A stretch of DNA of 11,063 bases. It comes from Gammaproteobacteria bacterium. Lineage in GTDB: Bacteria; Pseudomonadota; Gammaproteobacteria; Arenicellales; JAOTYS01. The stretch is from contig JAOTYS010000120.1 of the NCBI GenBank assembly GCA_029861795.1, forward strand, positions 1 to 11,063, written 5' to 3'. The position numbers and the translations under genes are program-made. Below, one piece after another: positions 1 through 7,910 of the stretch (positions are counted from its first letter, which is position 1; every line of letters starts with the position of its first letter). The notes beneath the pieces were generated by a model. The model did no database searches, was not told where the DNA came from, and saw only the letters and a list, made by a program, of their open reading frames with translations.

Positions 1-1159
1 CGACACGTTGGCCCGGTTGGGTGGGGACGAATTCACTGTTCTTTTCGAAGAAGTCAAGGAGTTCGCTGATGTGACGCGCATGGTCGAGCGAATTAAGAAG
101 CGTGTGAGCAGCCCCCTCGATCTGGATGGCCATGAGATTGTTGTCACAAGCAGTATGGGTATTGCCGTTAGCACCACGGGATATCAACGACCGGAAGACA
201 TGCTCAGGGACGCGGATTTGGCGATGTACCAGGCAAAATCCTCCGGTCGTGACAGGTATGAAATGTTCGACTCCGAAATGCATTCGCAGGTGCGAGAGAT
301 TCTGGAGATGGAGTCCGAACTACGCACAGCTATTGAACAGAGGGATTTCAAGCTTCACTACCAGCCCATTCTTGATCTCAGGACCGGCCAAATTGGTGGG
401 TTCGAAGCGCTATTACGTTGGCAGCACCCGCAGTATGGGCTATTGCTGCCAGAGAAGTTCCTTCAAGTTGCACAGGATACCCGGCTAATCGTGCCCATTG
501 GGGGTTGGGTTTTGCGTGAAGCGTGTAGGCAAATGCGTGCGTGGCACGTGCGTTGGCCCGGTTCCGACTGGTTTGTGAGCGTCAATCTTTCAACTCAGGA
601 ATTATTGCAACCGAATTTGGCGGGAACTATTGACGACGTTCTCGGTGAAACAGGATTGAAGGCAAAGAATCTTAGGCTTGAAATCATGGAGACGTCTTTG
701 TTGAGCGATAGAGAACGGGCCTTGGAGGTGATGGGGATGCTGCAGTCTCGGGGGGTGGAGCTTTGTATCTGCGACTTCGGCACGAAGAGCTCGTTCTTCG
801 GTTATATACGCCAGTTTCCTTTCAATATGGTGAAAATCGATCGTTCGTTCATAAAGGACGTAGATACGGATCCACATCAACTGCAGATCCTCAAGGCACT
901 GTTCGAGCTAACTCACAGTCTTGGGGTAGAGGCGGTAGCCGAAGTCGGTGAAACGGATTCGAGTCTTGATCGGTTGAAGGGACTCACCTGCGAGTTCGCG
1001 CAGGGTTACTCAATATCGACACCGACCAGTGCTGAGGCGATCTCCAGTCTATTGGAATCGCAATGCGGTGACGGAAGCAGCCCCTCAAACGAATCACAAG
1101 ATCAGTCGGGGATACTAAAAGCAGGCGTGACCTGGGGGCAGTTCAAGCGATATGGCTAA
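1..1159 (+). CDS. GGDEF-EAL protein, C-terminal part (5' truncated by window edge), EAL site degenerate
   Basis: This is the C-terminal part of a cyclic-di-GMP protein; the reading frame is open to the left edge (first full codon at base 2), so its start and any N-terminal sensor are outside the window. The visible part opens with the GGDEF signature (bases 20-34, intact), so the cyclase half could be active. An EAL domain follows: EAL itself at 404-412, the VNLS asparagine near 590, LEIMET at 677-694, VKIDRSF near 830 and QGY near 1001. However, the DDFGTGYSS loop reads CDFGTKSSF (770-796), replacing the first metal-binding Asp by Cys, and EGVE reads EVGE (941-952). Loss of the first Asp is expected to cripple phosphodiesterase activity, so I infer a cyclase or a c-di-GMP/GTP-responsive regulator rather than a two-way enzyme. 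A low-complexity polar tail of about 30 residues ends the protein. The stop overlaps the next start by 8 bp. Confidence 0.93.
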   Translation, partial: DTLARLGGDEFTVLFEEVKEFADVTRMVERIKKRVSSPLDLDGHEIVVTSSMGIAVSTTGYQRPEDMLRDADLAMYQAKSSGRDRYEMFDSEMHSQVREILEMESELRTAIEQRDFKLHYQPILDLRTGQIGGFEALLRWQHPQYGLLLPEKFLQVAQDTRLIVPIGGWVLREACRQMRAWHVRWPGSDWFVSVNLSTQELLQPNLAGTIDDVLGETGLKAKNLRLEIMETSLLSDRERALEVMGMLQSRGVELCICDFGTKSSFFGYIRQFPFNMVKIDRSFIKDVDTDPHQLQILKALFELTHSLGVEAVAEVGETDSSLDRLKGLTCEFAQGYSISTPTSAEAISSLLESQCGDGSSPSNESQDQSGILKAGVTWGQFKRYG

Positions 1160-3359
1160 CGGCGTCGGTATTGAAAATGCGGTGGTGCTTGTAGTTGATG
1201 ACGATGTCAGCCTGCGTCTCATAATCCGCTCGACGCTGGAGCCAGGGGGGTTCACCGTGGTGGAGGCTGACAATGGTCAGGTGGCGTTAACTGTATTCAA
1301 TAAGGTGCGTCCGGACATCGTGCTCATGGACATCATGATGCCGGAGATGGACGGGTTCGCGGCCTGTAAGGCGCTTCGCGACCTGCCTAGTGGATGGCAT
1401 GTTCCCATCGTGATGATGACGGGACTAGATGACACAGAATCCATTGAGCGGTCCTATGAGGCAGGTGCGACGGACTTCGTAACCAAACCCATCAACTATC
1501 TTTTGCTAAGTCATCGGATGAACTACGTGCTACGGGCTAAGCGGACCGCGGACCATCTCAGGCGCAGTCAGACGCGCCTTTCTAATGCTCAGAGAATTGC
1601 AAGAATTGGGCATTGGGAGTGGGACGCCCAATCCCAAGCTGTGCATTGCTCTAATGGGATACGCGAAATATTCGGTGTCGCGAATGTCGATCCGTTCTTG
1701 GGTATTGAGAACTATCTGGCGCGTGTGCATCCAGATGACCGAGAACTGGCGAGACACAAAATCGAGCGAGGAATCAAAGAAGGGAGACACTATAGCCTGC
1801 CGATTCGCATATCCAGACCGGATGGTTCAGAGCGAATTGTGTATCAGGAGACGGAGTTTAACGTCAGCAGGGACGGTGAAATCTCAGGGGCGATCAGTAC
1901 GGTCCAGGATATTACAGAGCAAAAGCATTCGGAAGAGAAAGTTCGATACTTGTCACATTACGATTCACTGACCGGCTTGCCGAATCGTGTGCTGTTTTCA
2001 GAAAACCTAAAACGCGCGGTTGCAAACGGTAGTCGCTATCAGCGATCGGTGGTCGTTCTCCTGCTGGATCTTGATAACTTCAGACGCATCAATCAAACGC
2101 TGGGTTTTCACGCGGGTGATGAAGTTCTGAAAGAGGTGGCGGAGCGATTATCTTCCTTCACGCGAGCTGGCGACGTTGTTTCTCGTGATGCAGGACTCGA
2201 CATAACGACCCCCGATGCTTGCGAAGATGAAGAGGTCGTCGCGCGATTCGGCGGCGACGAGTTTGTAATTCTGCTTTCTGAGATCGCGCGGGTAGAAGAT
2301 GCGGTCTTTGTGGCGAAAAGAATTCGAAAGGCGTTTGCTTTACCCTTCAATGTTGAGGGTAGTGAGGTGTACCTCACTGTCAGTATCGGTATCAGCGCCT
2401 ATCCCGTAGACGGTTTGGACGCTGGTATTTTACTCAAGCACGCACAAGTTGCCGTAAATCATGCTAAGAAAAAGGGACCAAGCCAGTATCAATTCTATAA
2501 ACAGTCGTTAGATGCTTGGGCTCGTAGAAGGTTGTCTATCGAAACTCAACTGCGCAAGGCCATTGAGAAGGAAGAGTTCGAGGTCTATTACCAGCCAAGA
2601 CTCAACATTCAACAGGACAAAGTTGTGGCCATGGAGGCGCTGGTTCGCTGGCGACATCCAGAGCGCGGGCTCGTCTGGCCGGCGGAGTTTATTTCTATCG
2701 CGGAGGAGACCGGTGTCATCCTGCCTTTAGGAGAGTGGGTGCTCCACAGGGCCTGTGCGGAAACAATGCGCTTACACAAGATGGGCCTAAATGAGCTCAT
2801 TGTATCGGTCAATCTTTCGGCGGCACAATTCAGGCAGAAACGTCCGGTCCAACACCTTACTCGGATCCTGACAAATGTCGCCATTGATCCCTGCTTTGTT
2901 GAGCTGGAACTCACTGAAGGGTTATTGCTCGAAGACAGGAGCACTAGTTTGAATACGCTGGCTGAACTGAGGGAGTTCGGACTCAGCATTGCGGTGGATG
3001 ACTTCGGCACCGGCTACTCTTCACTGAGTTACTTGAAACGCCTACCGGTAAACGCACTTAAAATAGACCAATCCTTTGTGCAGGGTGTTGACACTGATAA
3101 GAGAGACGCAGCAATTACCGAGGCCATCATTCGTCTCGCGCACAGTTTGGAATTGAAACTGATTGCGGAAGGTGTAGAGCGTCCCGGACAATTAACGTTC
3201 CTCCATGCCCGCAGCTGCGATGAAGTGCAGGGCTATCTAATTTGCCAACCACTCACTGCAGAGCGCTTCGCTGAATGGGTGTCAAGCGAATCTTGCAAGA
3301 CAGCATCCATGCTGCCGCCTCCTCTCGGCACCGCTGTGGCAGTTGAGGCAAGGAGATAG
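1152..3359 (+). CDS. Response regulator with REC-PAS-GGDEF-EAL domains (bifunctional c-di-GMP enzyme)
   Basis: A 735-residue cytoplasmic protein predicted to make and/or degrade cyclic-di-GMP under phosphorylation control. The receiver domain (about 10-130) has acidic residues D16/D17, phospho-acceptor D60, T90 and K112. A PAS domain (about 145-255, ending in the typical DITEQK linker) follows. The GGDEF domain (about 265-425) has an intact GGDEF at 367-371, and an RAGD inhibitory-site motif at 338-341 lies about 20 residues further upstream than usual. The EAL domain (about 445-710) is canonical: EAL 495-497, [18 protein letters not shown] from 616, KIDQSF, EGVE and QGY, so phosphodiesterase activity is plausible. 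The ATG at 1152 is the only good start; it overlaps the previous gene by 8 bp and has only a weak, distant G-run upstream, which suggests translational coupling. The hybrid kinase encoded next is the obvious phosphodonor. There is no DNA-binding domain. Confidence 0.95.
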   Translation: MANGVGIENAVVLVVDDDVSLRLIIRSTLEPGGFTVVEADNGQVALTVFNKVRPDIVLMDIMMPEMDGFAACKALRDLPSGWHVPIVMMTGLDDTESIERSYEAGATDFVTKPINYLLLSHRMNYVLRAKRTADHLRRSQTRLSNAQRIARIGHWEWDAQSQAVHCSNGIREIFGVANVDPFLGIENYLARVHPDDRELARHKIERGIKEGRHYSLPIRISRPDGSERIVYQETEFNVSRDGEISGAISTVQDITEQKHSEEKVRYLSHYDSLTGLPNRVLFSENLKRAVANGSRYQRSVVVLLLDLDNFRRINQTLGFHAGDEVLKEVAERLSSFTRAGDVVSRDAGLDITTPDACEDEEVVARFGGDEFVILLSEIARVEDAVFVAKRIRKAFALPFNVEGSEVYLTVSIGISAYPVDGLDAGILLKHAQVAVNHAKKKGPSQYQFYKQSLDAWARRRLSIETQLRKAIEKEEFEVYYQPRLNIQQDKVVAMEALVRWRHPERGLVWPAEFISIAEETGVILPLGEWVLHRACAETMRLHKMGLNELIVSVNLSAAQFRQKRPVQHLTRILTNVAIDPCFVELELTEGLLLEDRSTSLNTLAELREFGLSIAVDDFGTGYSSLSYLKRLPVNALKIDQSFVQGVDTDKRDAAITEAIIRLAHSLELKLIAEGVERPGQLTFLHARSCDEVQGYLICQPLTAERFAEWVSSESCKTASMLPPPLGTAVAVEARR
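3350..3355 (+). promoter_or_regulatory. Ribosome binding site fixing the kinase start
   Basis: AAGGAG lies 8 nt before the ATG at 3364 and just before the preceding gene's TAG. It favours ATG 3364 over an in-frame TTG at 3343, which would overlap the upstream gene and has no comparable site in front. Confidence 0.8.
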
Positions 3360-3363
3360 TTGC

Positions 3364-6300
3364 ATGTTTACTTCGCTTAAATCGAAAATTATTTCCCTGG
3401 TTACGTTTATCTTGGCGATAACTGCAGCGGCAATAATGTACTTCACCAATAAAGACGTTGGCGAAGCCATGCTTCTTGCAGAGGAGTCAACGGCACAAAA
3501 CGTGCTACAGCTTGTGGAGTTAAATATCGAGGGCGGATACAACAGACTACTGACGGATAAGATCGAAATCATCTCTAGGCTGGGCGATGAGTTAAAGCAC
3601 ATATCTTCGGTTTCTGCTTCCGTGTTCGAGGAGTACCTCACTTTGGGCAGGGCTGGTAAGGTGGACTACGAAGAGGCGAAAAGGCGCGCCCTTGCCTGGC
3701 TAGCGTCAGTGGATTTCGACAAAGGTGAACTCTTTGTGTTTGATGGTGAAGGCATCATTGTCACCCATTCAGATGAGAAAATGGTGGGGCTCTCCATTGA
3801 TACATTCCGTGACATGAAAGGCCGGGTAGTCGCTAACATCATGCGTTTCGATAATTTGGGTGAGAATGGTGACAGTGCTGTGTTTTCATGGCGTCGACCT
3901 GGCCATGAAGCTGCCAGCAAAAACATGGGATTCTTTGTTCCCATCCAAGAGTGGGGCTGGACATTGGCAGCAAGTATCGACTTCGATGACATCGAGGTGG
4001 AAAGTCAGAAGAAGATGGGGACCATTCTTGAGGTGCTCAAAAAGACATTCGCAAAGATTCAGATCCTCAATACCGGGTATGCGTTCCTTTTCAGAGGTGA
4101 TAAAGAAATACTGATTCCACCGACTGCCAGGCACAACAACCCTGACGATAACTTGGAAGCTGACGACAGAAAAGGTAAGGATCGGCTATTAGATAACCTC
4201 ATCACAACTTACAAATCGGGAAACACTTCGACCCGTTATATAGATCCGTATCGCGGTGGAGAAACCGTCGAGGCCTTCATAAGTTATTTCAAAACCTTTG
4301 ACTGGTACTTTGCCGTTGTCGTTCCAGTTCAGGAAATCCAAGCTCCTGCCCAGGCTTTGCTGACACGACAGAGCGTCATCATCGGGCTGATCTTTCTGGG
4401 TAGCTTGATCTCTGCTTTTATCATGGTGGCGAAGATCTCACGTCCACTGAATATCCTGACTTCCTATGCTAAAGAGTTGCCCTCACATCAATTTACCACT
4501 GACGAAAGAGGGGATCATGCCGTTTATGCTCTTCCATCCAAATACAAGGATGAGGTCGGGGGGCTTGCGGAGGCCTTTGTATATATGGAGGCTGAGCTGA
4601 AGAAGAACATTCACCATGCGATAGAGTCGACGGCGGTTAAGGAGCGATTAGAGCGAGAAGCGGCGGAGGAGGCGAATCAGGCTAAAGGCGAATTCCTGGC
4701 CAATATGAGCCATGAGATACGCACGCCCATACACGGCATGTTGGGAATGACGGAAATGCTTCTGAAAACGAAGCTGGATGTGAGACAAAATAGATTTACG
4801 CAAACAATTCGTCGCTCAGGTGAAACGTTATTAGGCATCATTAACGACATTCTGGATTTATCAAAGATTGAGGCATCAAAGCTCGAGTTGGAAACCAGTA
4901 CCTTTAGTTTAGGGGAGGTCGTTGAGAGTATTGGAGAGCAATTTGCCGAGGCTGCGCATAACAAAGGGTTGGAACTGGTATGTCAGACGCCCGAGGAGTG
5001 TTTCTCCATATATCGTGGCGACCCAAGACGTCTAAGGCAGGTGTTGATCAACTTATGTGCTAATGCGATTAAGTTCACTGATCAAGGTGAGGTGGTAGTC
5101 AGAGTATCGTGTGCCGAGAAGACGGAGGACCTATCGACTTTTCGCTTCGAGGTTCAGGATACTGGAATTGGGATATCCAGTATCGATCAGACCCACATCT
5201 TTGATTCATTTGCTCAGGCGGACGGTTCAACAAGCCGCAGATACGCTGGAACCGGTTTGGGATTGGCGATCTCCAAGAAGTTGGCGGAGCTGATGGGTGG
5301 ATCAATCGGTTTAGAGAGTTCGATCGAAGAGGGATCGACATTCTATTTCACCGTCACTCTCAAGGACGAGGAGGACGAGGACGTTGAAGGGATTGATTTA
5401 GAGAGGATAGAGAATATGCGAGTACTGCTTGTGGATGATTGTGCGACTACTCGCACGGTCCTACGAGACAGGCTCATAGGTTGGAACGTTACTGTAGATT
5501 GTGCCGAAGATGGGGCTACTGTTCGAGGAATGTTATTGAGCGCGGCGAAGCAGGGACACCCTTACGACATGGCCATTATTGACAGATTCATGCCAGCGAT
5601 GAATGGTTTAGCCTTAATCAATACGATAAAGGCAGAGCCGGAGGTTGCTGATACCAGACTAGTTCTGCTGAACTCGTTTGTTGCTGACGATGACATCGAG
5701 TCGTCACCGTTAGAGAATCTCATCGAGGCCTGTATTACCAAGCCGGTCCGCCGTTTAGACCTTTATAGATGCTTGAGCGGCGAACAAAAGAACATCCGCC
5801 AAGGATTGATTGCTCCTCGGCTTGAGGGGGCTAACCCGAAAACGGATGACGGACTGCACCTGAATATTCTGGTCGCCGAAGACAACCCCGTGAACCAGGA
5901 GTTGGTGCGGGAAATGCTGGTTTCGCTCGGTTGCAGTATGACTATGGCAGCAAACGGGCACGAAGTATTGCGCGCGTTGGAGCGTCAGTCCTTCGATGTT
6001 GTATTTATGGATTGCCACATGCCTAGCATGGACGGCTATGAAACGTGTCGCGAAATTCGGCATCGCGAGCAAGTCGAAGGGGCGCAGCGTCGACTGCCGA
6101 TTCTTGCAATGACTGCGAGTGCCATGAGAGGGGATCGTGAAGAGTGTTTGGCGGTGGGCATGGACGATTATTTGAGCAAACCTTTTACCACCGAGGAGTT
6201 GAGTAAAACATTGGCGCGTTGGTTTCCCAGAAATCAGCCACACCAAGATGTAACGTCGAATTCTGGAGGTGATAAGACCTACCGCTCTGAATCGACCACA

Positions 6301-6702
6301 GTTACCCTCGATCAGGCAGCTCTGAACAACATCCGCGCATTACAAAGGGTGGGTGCTCCAGATTTGCTTGCAAAGGTCATCGATATCTATCTGAGCGATT
6401 CTGAGGACCTTTTGGATTCCCTGCGGGAAGCTATCGAATCGGGTGATGCCGAAGACCTGACAAGGGCGGCGCATACATTGAAATCCACTAGCGCCAATCT
6501 GGGTGCGAGCTCGCTCATGGCTGTATGTAAAGAAATAGAGGCGATTGGTCGTAAAGGTGGCACTGAGGGTGCTGCCGCCTTATTCACAGAAGTAGAGCGA
6601 TTGCACCCAGAGGTGTGTGCACAACTGCTTAAAGAACGTGACAGTGAGTCCGATGTATCCGGTGAAGAACCGGAAGACAAATTAGTTTCTGCGAGCGTAT
6701 AA
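3364..6702 (+). CDS. Membrane hybrid sensor histidine kinase (Cache-HAMP-HisKA-HATPase-REC-REC-HPt)
   Basis: A 1112-residue inner-membrane phosphorelay kinase with BarA/GacS-like cytoplasmic layout. TM1 is at about 8-28 and TM2 at about 338-356. The periplasmic part between them carries two Cache-like segments: one around 120-215 (FVFDGEG at 124-130 and the EWGW...DFDDIE pattern typical of dCache_2/sCache_2), and one around 230-325 (GYAFLF near 238, [12 protein letters not shown] at its end). HAMP (about 357-415) and a charged coiled coil lead to HisKA with H450 (HEIRTP). The ATPase has N567, D599-TGIG and GTGLGL from 629. REC1 has D691/D692, D740 and K793, but Asn770 where Thr is usual. REC2 is canonical (E839/D840, D883, T917, K939). 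The HPt has H1037 in AAHTLKS. The ATG follows an AAGGAG at 8 nt. It should receive an extracytoplasmic small-molecule signal and pass phosphate to the adjacent receiver protein; the ligand is unknown. Confidence 0.95.
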   Translation: MFTSLKSKIISLVTFILAITAAAIMYFTNKDVGEAMLLAEESTAQNVLQLVELNIEGGYNRLLTDKIEIISRLGDELKHISSVSASVFEEYLTLGRAGKVDYEEAKRRALAWLASVDFDKGELFVFDGEGIIVTHSDEKMVGLSIDTFRDMKGRVVANIMRFDNLGENGDSAVFSWRRPGHEAASKNMGFFVPIQEWGWTLAASIDFDDIEVESQKKMGTILEVLKKTFAKIQILNTGYAFLFRGDKEILIPPTARHNNPDDNLEADDRKGKDRLLDNLITTYKSGNTSTRYIDPYRGGETVEAFISYFKTFDWYFAVVVPVQEIQAPAQALLTRQSVIIGLIFLGSLISAFIMVAKISRPLNILTSYAKELPSHQFTTDERGDHAVYALPSKYKDEVGGLAEAFVYMEAELKKNIHHAIESTAVKERLEREAAEEANQAKGEFLANMSHEIRTPIHGMLGMTEMLLKTKLDVRQNRFTQTIRRSGETLLGIINDILDLSKIEASKLELETSTFSLGEVVESIGEQFAEAAHNKGLELVCQTPEECFSIYRGDPRRLRQVLINLCANAIKFTDQGEVVVRVSCAEKTEDLSTFRFEVQDTGIGISSIDQTHIFDSFAQADGSTSRRYAGTGLGLAISKKLAELMGGSIGLESSIEEGSTFYFTVTLKDEEDEDVEGIDLERIENMRVLLVDDCATTRTVLRDRLIGWNVTVDCAEDGATVRGMLLSAAKQGHPYDMAIIDRFMPAMNGLALINTIKAEPEVADTRLVLLNSFVADDDIESSPLENLIEACITKPVRRLDLYRCLSGEQKNIRQGLIAPRLEGANPKTDDGLHLNILVAEDNPVNQELVREMLVSLGCSMTMAANGHEVLRALERQSFDVVFMDCHMPSMDGYETCREIRHREQVEGAQRRLPILAMTASAMRGDREECLAVGMDDYLSKPFTTEELSKTLARWFPRNQPHQDVTSNSGGDKTYRSESTTVTLDQAALNNIRALQRVGAPDLLAKVIDIYLSDSEDLLDSLREAIESGDAEDLTRAAHTLKSTSANLGASSLMAVCKEIEAIGRKGGTEGAAALFTEVERLHPEVCAQLLKERDSESDVSGEEPEDKLVSASV

Positions 6703-6704
6703 GG
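6701..6704 (+). promoter_or_regulatory. Short-spaced AAGG in front of a TTG start
   Basis: AAGG overlaps the kinase stop codon (TAAGG) and leaves only 3 nt before the TTG at 6708. This is tighter than usual. No in-frame ATG or GTG lies between the in-frame TGA at 6663 and 6708, and family alignment wants the start here. Weak initiation helped by re-initiation of ribosomes leaving the kinase gene is the likely mode. Confidence 0.4.
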
Positions 6705-6707
6705 TCT

Positions 6708-7898
6708 TTGAAAAAGATACCGTTCGTTAAATATACGTCCTACGGTAACAATTTCGTTATTGTAGACGGCACGGTGACTCAGACTCTTGCAGAGTCAGAG
6801 TTGTCTCGCTTCGCGTACGAGGCCACGAATTCCTGTTTTGGAATTGGTTGTGACAATCTTTTAGTTATTCAGCGTCTCGACCATGAAACATTGAGGATGA
6901 TTCAGCAGGAACGCGGCTATTGGACGGATCTCCCCGATTCCCAGGGGACTGAATTCATCTTCAGAATGTTCGAGCCGAATGGCGAAGAAGCATTTAGTTG
7001 CGGCAATGGACTAATGTGTATCGCAGCTTATCTCGATCGTCGACACGGCATTCGTTCGGCTAAGATCCTGACGGAAATCCCGTTTGAAATCCCCAAATGC
7101 ATCACCATCGGTTCAACAGGAACTTCGAGCTGGGCCAACCTAGATCATCCCAGACGTGTACCACCTGAGCTCGCTGACCCCATGATATTGAGATCGCTCG
7201 ATCACGATATCGACTTTGTGCGGGAGCTCAACGTACATTTTCGCAGTCATGATTTGGAGCCATATACCGCTGATATTTCACTAAATCTATCGGGCTATCT
7301 GATTTTCACGGGAGAACCACATCTTGTCATTTTTCCTGATCACAGCTTCGCTAACTCAGAGCTAGCGCAAACGATTTTCGACTACTCTGCAAGTCACGTT
7401 GATGATGTGAGACAGGGTCATAGGAGAGCGAACTTCGGTTCGTGGCTGATCAATCGGATCGGATCTTACATTAATACACATGGCCTTGATCATTTTCCCG
7501 CAGGGCTAAACGTCAATTTTGCTCGGACCCACGATACGCTTGGGGTCGTTGAGTATCGTTGTTTTGAGCGTGGCATCAACCGTGAAACATTGGCGTGTGG
7601 AACCGGGGCGCTGGCAGTGGCGTACATCGCGCGGTGTCTAGGCCTAGTCGGCTCTACGCCCGTAAATGTGTTGCCCCATCAGTGCCGTCAATATCAGCCC
7701 GAGGCACAGATTGAGGTAAGACAGCAGGAAAGTGGATGGATGTTAAATGGGTGTCCCGCAATGTTAGTTGAGGGAACTTTCATGCTTAACTCGCCCCGGG
7801 TCGTTCAAGGACCAACACCCAGAGCGCGGATCTCCGGTGAGGCGGCGACATCCATCAGGGAGGCAAAGCCCGGCTATTCGGCCATCGCTTCATCCTAA
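6708..7898 (+). CDS. Diaminopimelate-epimerase-family protein (DapF-like; probable amino-acid racemase/epimerase of unknown substrate)
   Basis: A 396-residue soluble protein of the DapF fold, PLP-independent racemases that use two cysteines as acid/base. Both are present: C98 in SCGNG and C297 in ACGTG. Other family marks are YGNNF at 12-16 (usual GNDF), FERG with E287/R288, and N268 in the LNVNF strand. Two positions that are normally substrate-contacting Asn are Glu here: E89 in FEPNG (usual FNADG) and E203 in GEPH (usual GNPH). The protein is also about 120 residues longer than housekeeping DapF, with an insertion of about 20 residues before the first Cys, more in the middle, and a tail of about 35 residues rich in Pro/Ser/Arg. 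This argues against ordinary meso-DAP synthesis and for another amino-acid substrate, as in the histidine racemase CntK of staphylopine synthesis. TTG start chosen because the DapF N-terminus aligns from there. Fold confident, substrate unknown. Confidence 0.88.
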   Translation: MKKIPFVKYTSYGNNFVIVDGTVTQTLAESELSRFAYEATNSCFGIGCDNLLVIQRLDHETLRMIQQERGYWTDLPDSQGTEFIFRMFEPNGEEAFSCGNGLMCIAAYLDRRHGIRSAKILTEIPFEIPKCITIGSTGTSSWANLDHPRRVPPELADPMILRSLDHDIDFVRELNVHFRSHDLEPYTADISLNLSGYLIFTGEPHLVIFPDHSFANSELAQTIFDYSASHVDDVRQGHRRANFGSWLINRIGSYINTHGLDHFPAGLNVNFARTHDTLGVVEYRCFERGINRETLACGTGALAVAYIARCLGLVGSTPVNVLPHQCRQYQPEAQIEVRQQESGWMLNGCPAMLVEGTFMLNSPRVVQGPTPRARISGEAATSIREAKPGYSAIASS

Positions 7899-7901
7899 AG
7901 G
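7897..7901 (+). promoter_or_regulatory. Ribosome binding site of the sensor-MFS gene
   Basis: AAAGG overlaps the preceding TAA stop (7896-7898) and sits 9 nt before the ATG at 7911, supporting that start. Confidence 0.65.
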
Positions 7902-7910
7902 CGAAACTCG

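Noticed and set aside
3343..3363. Alternative TTG start for the hybrid kinase seven codons upstream
   Set aside because: It would overlap the upstream gene and lacks a ribosome binding site, while ATG 3364 has AAGGAG at 8 nt and gives a normal short cytoplasmic N-terminus before TM1.
5362..5392. GAGGAC-rich repeat
   Set aside because: It encodes a short acidic linker between the ATPase and the first receiver, a common low-complexity hinge, with no sign of a DNA-level function.
5755..6246. Open reverse-strand frame of about 160 codons within the kinase gene
   Set aside because: It lies wholly opposite a conserved receiver domain, and its translation shows no recognisable domain. It is a shadow of the coding strand.
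6708..7898. Naming the epimerase-like gene dapF
   Set aside because: Length, insertions, two altered substrate-contact positions and the non-lysine context make the housekeeping role unlikely; only family membership is supported.
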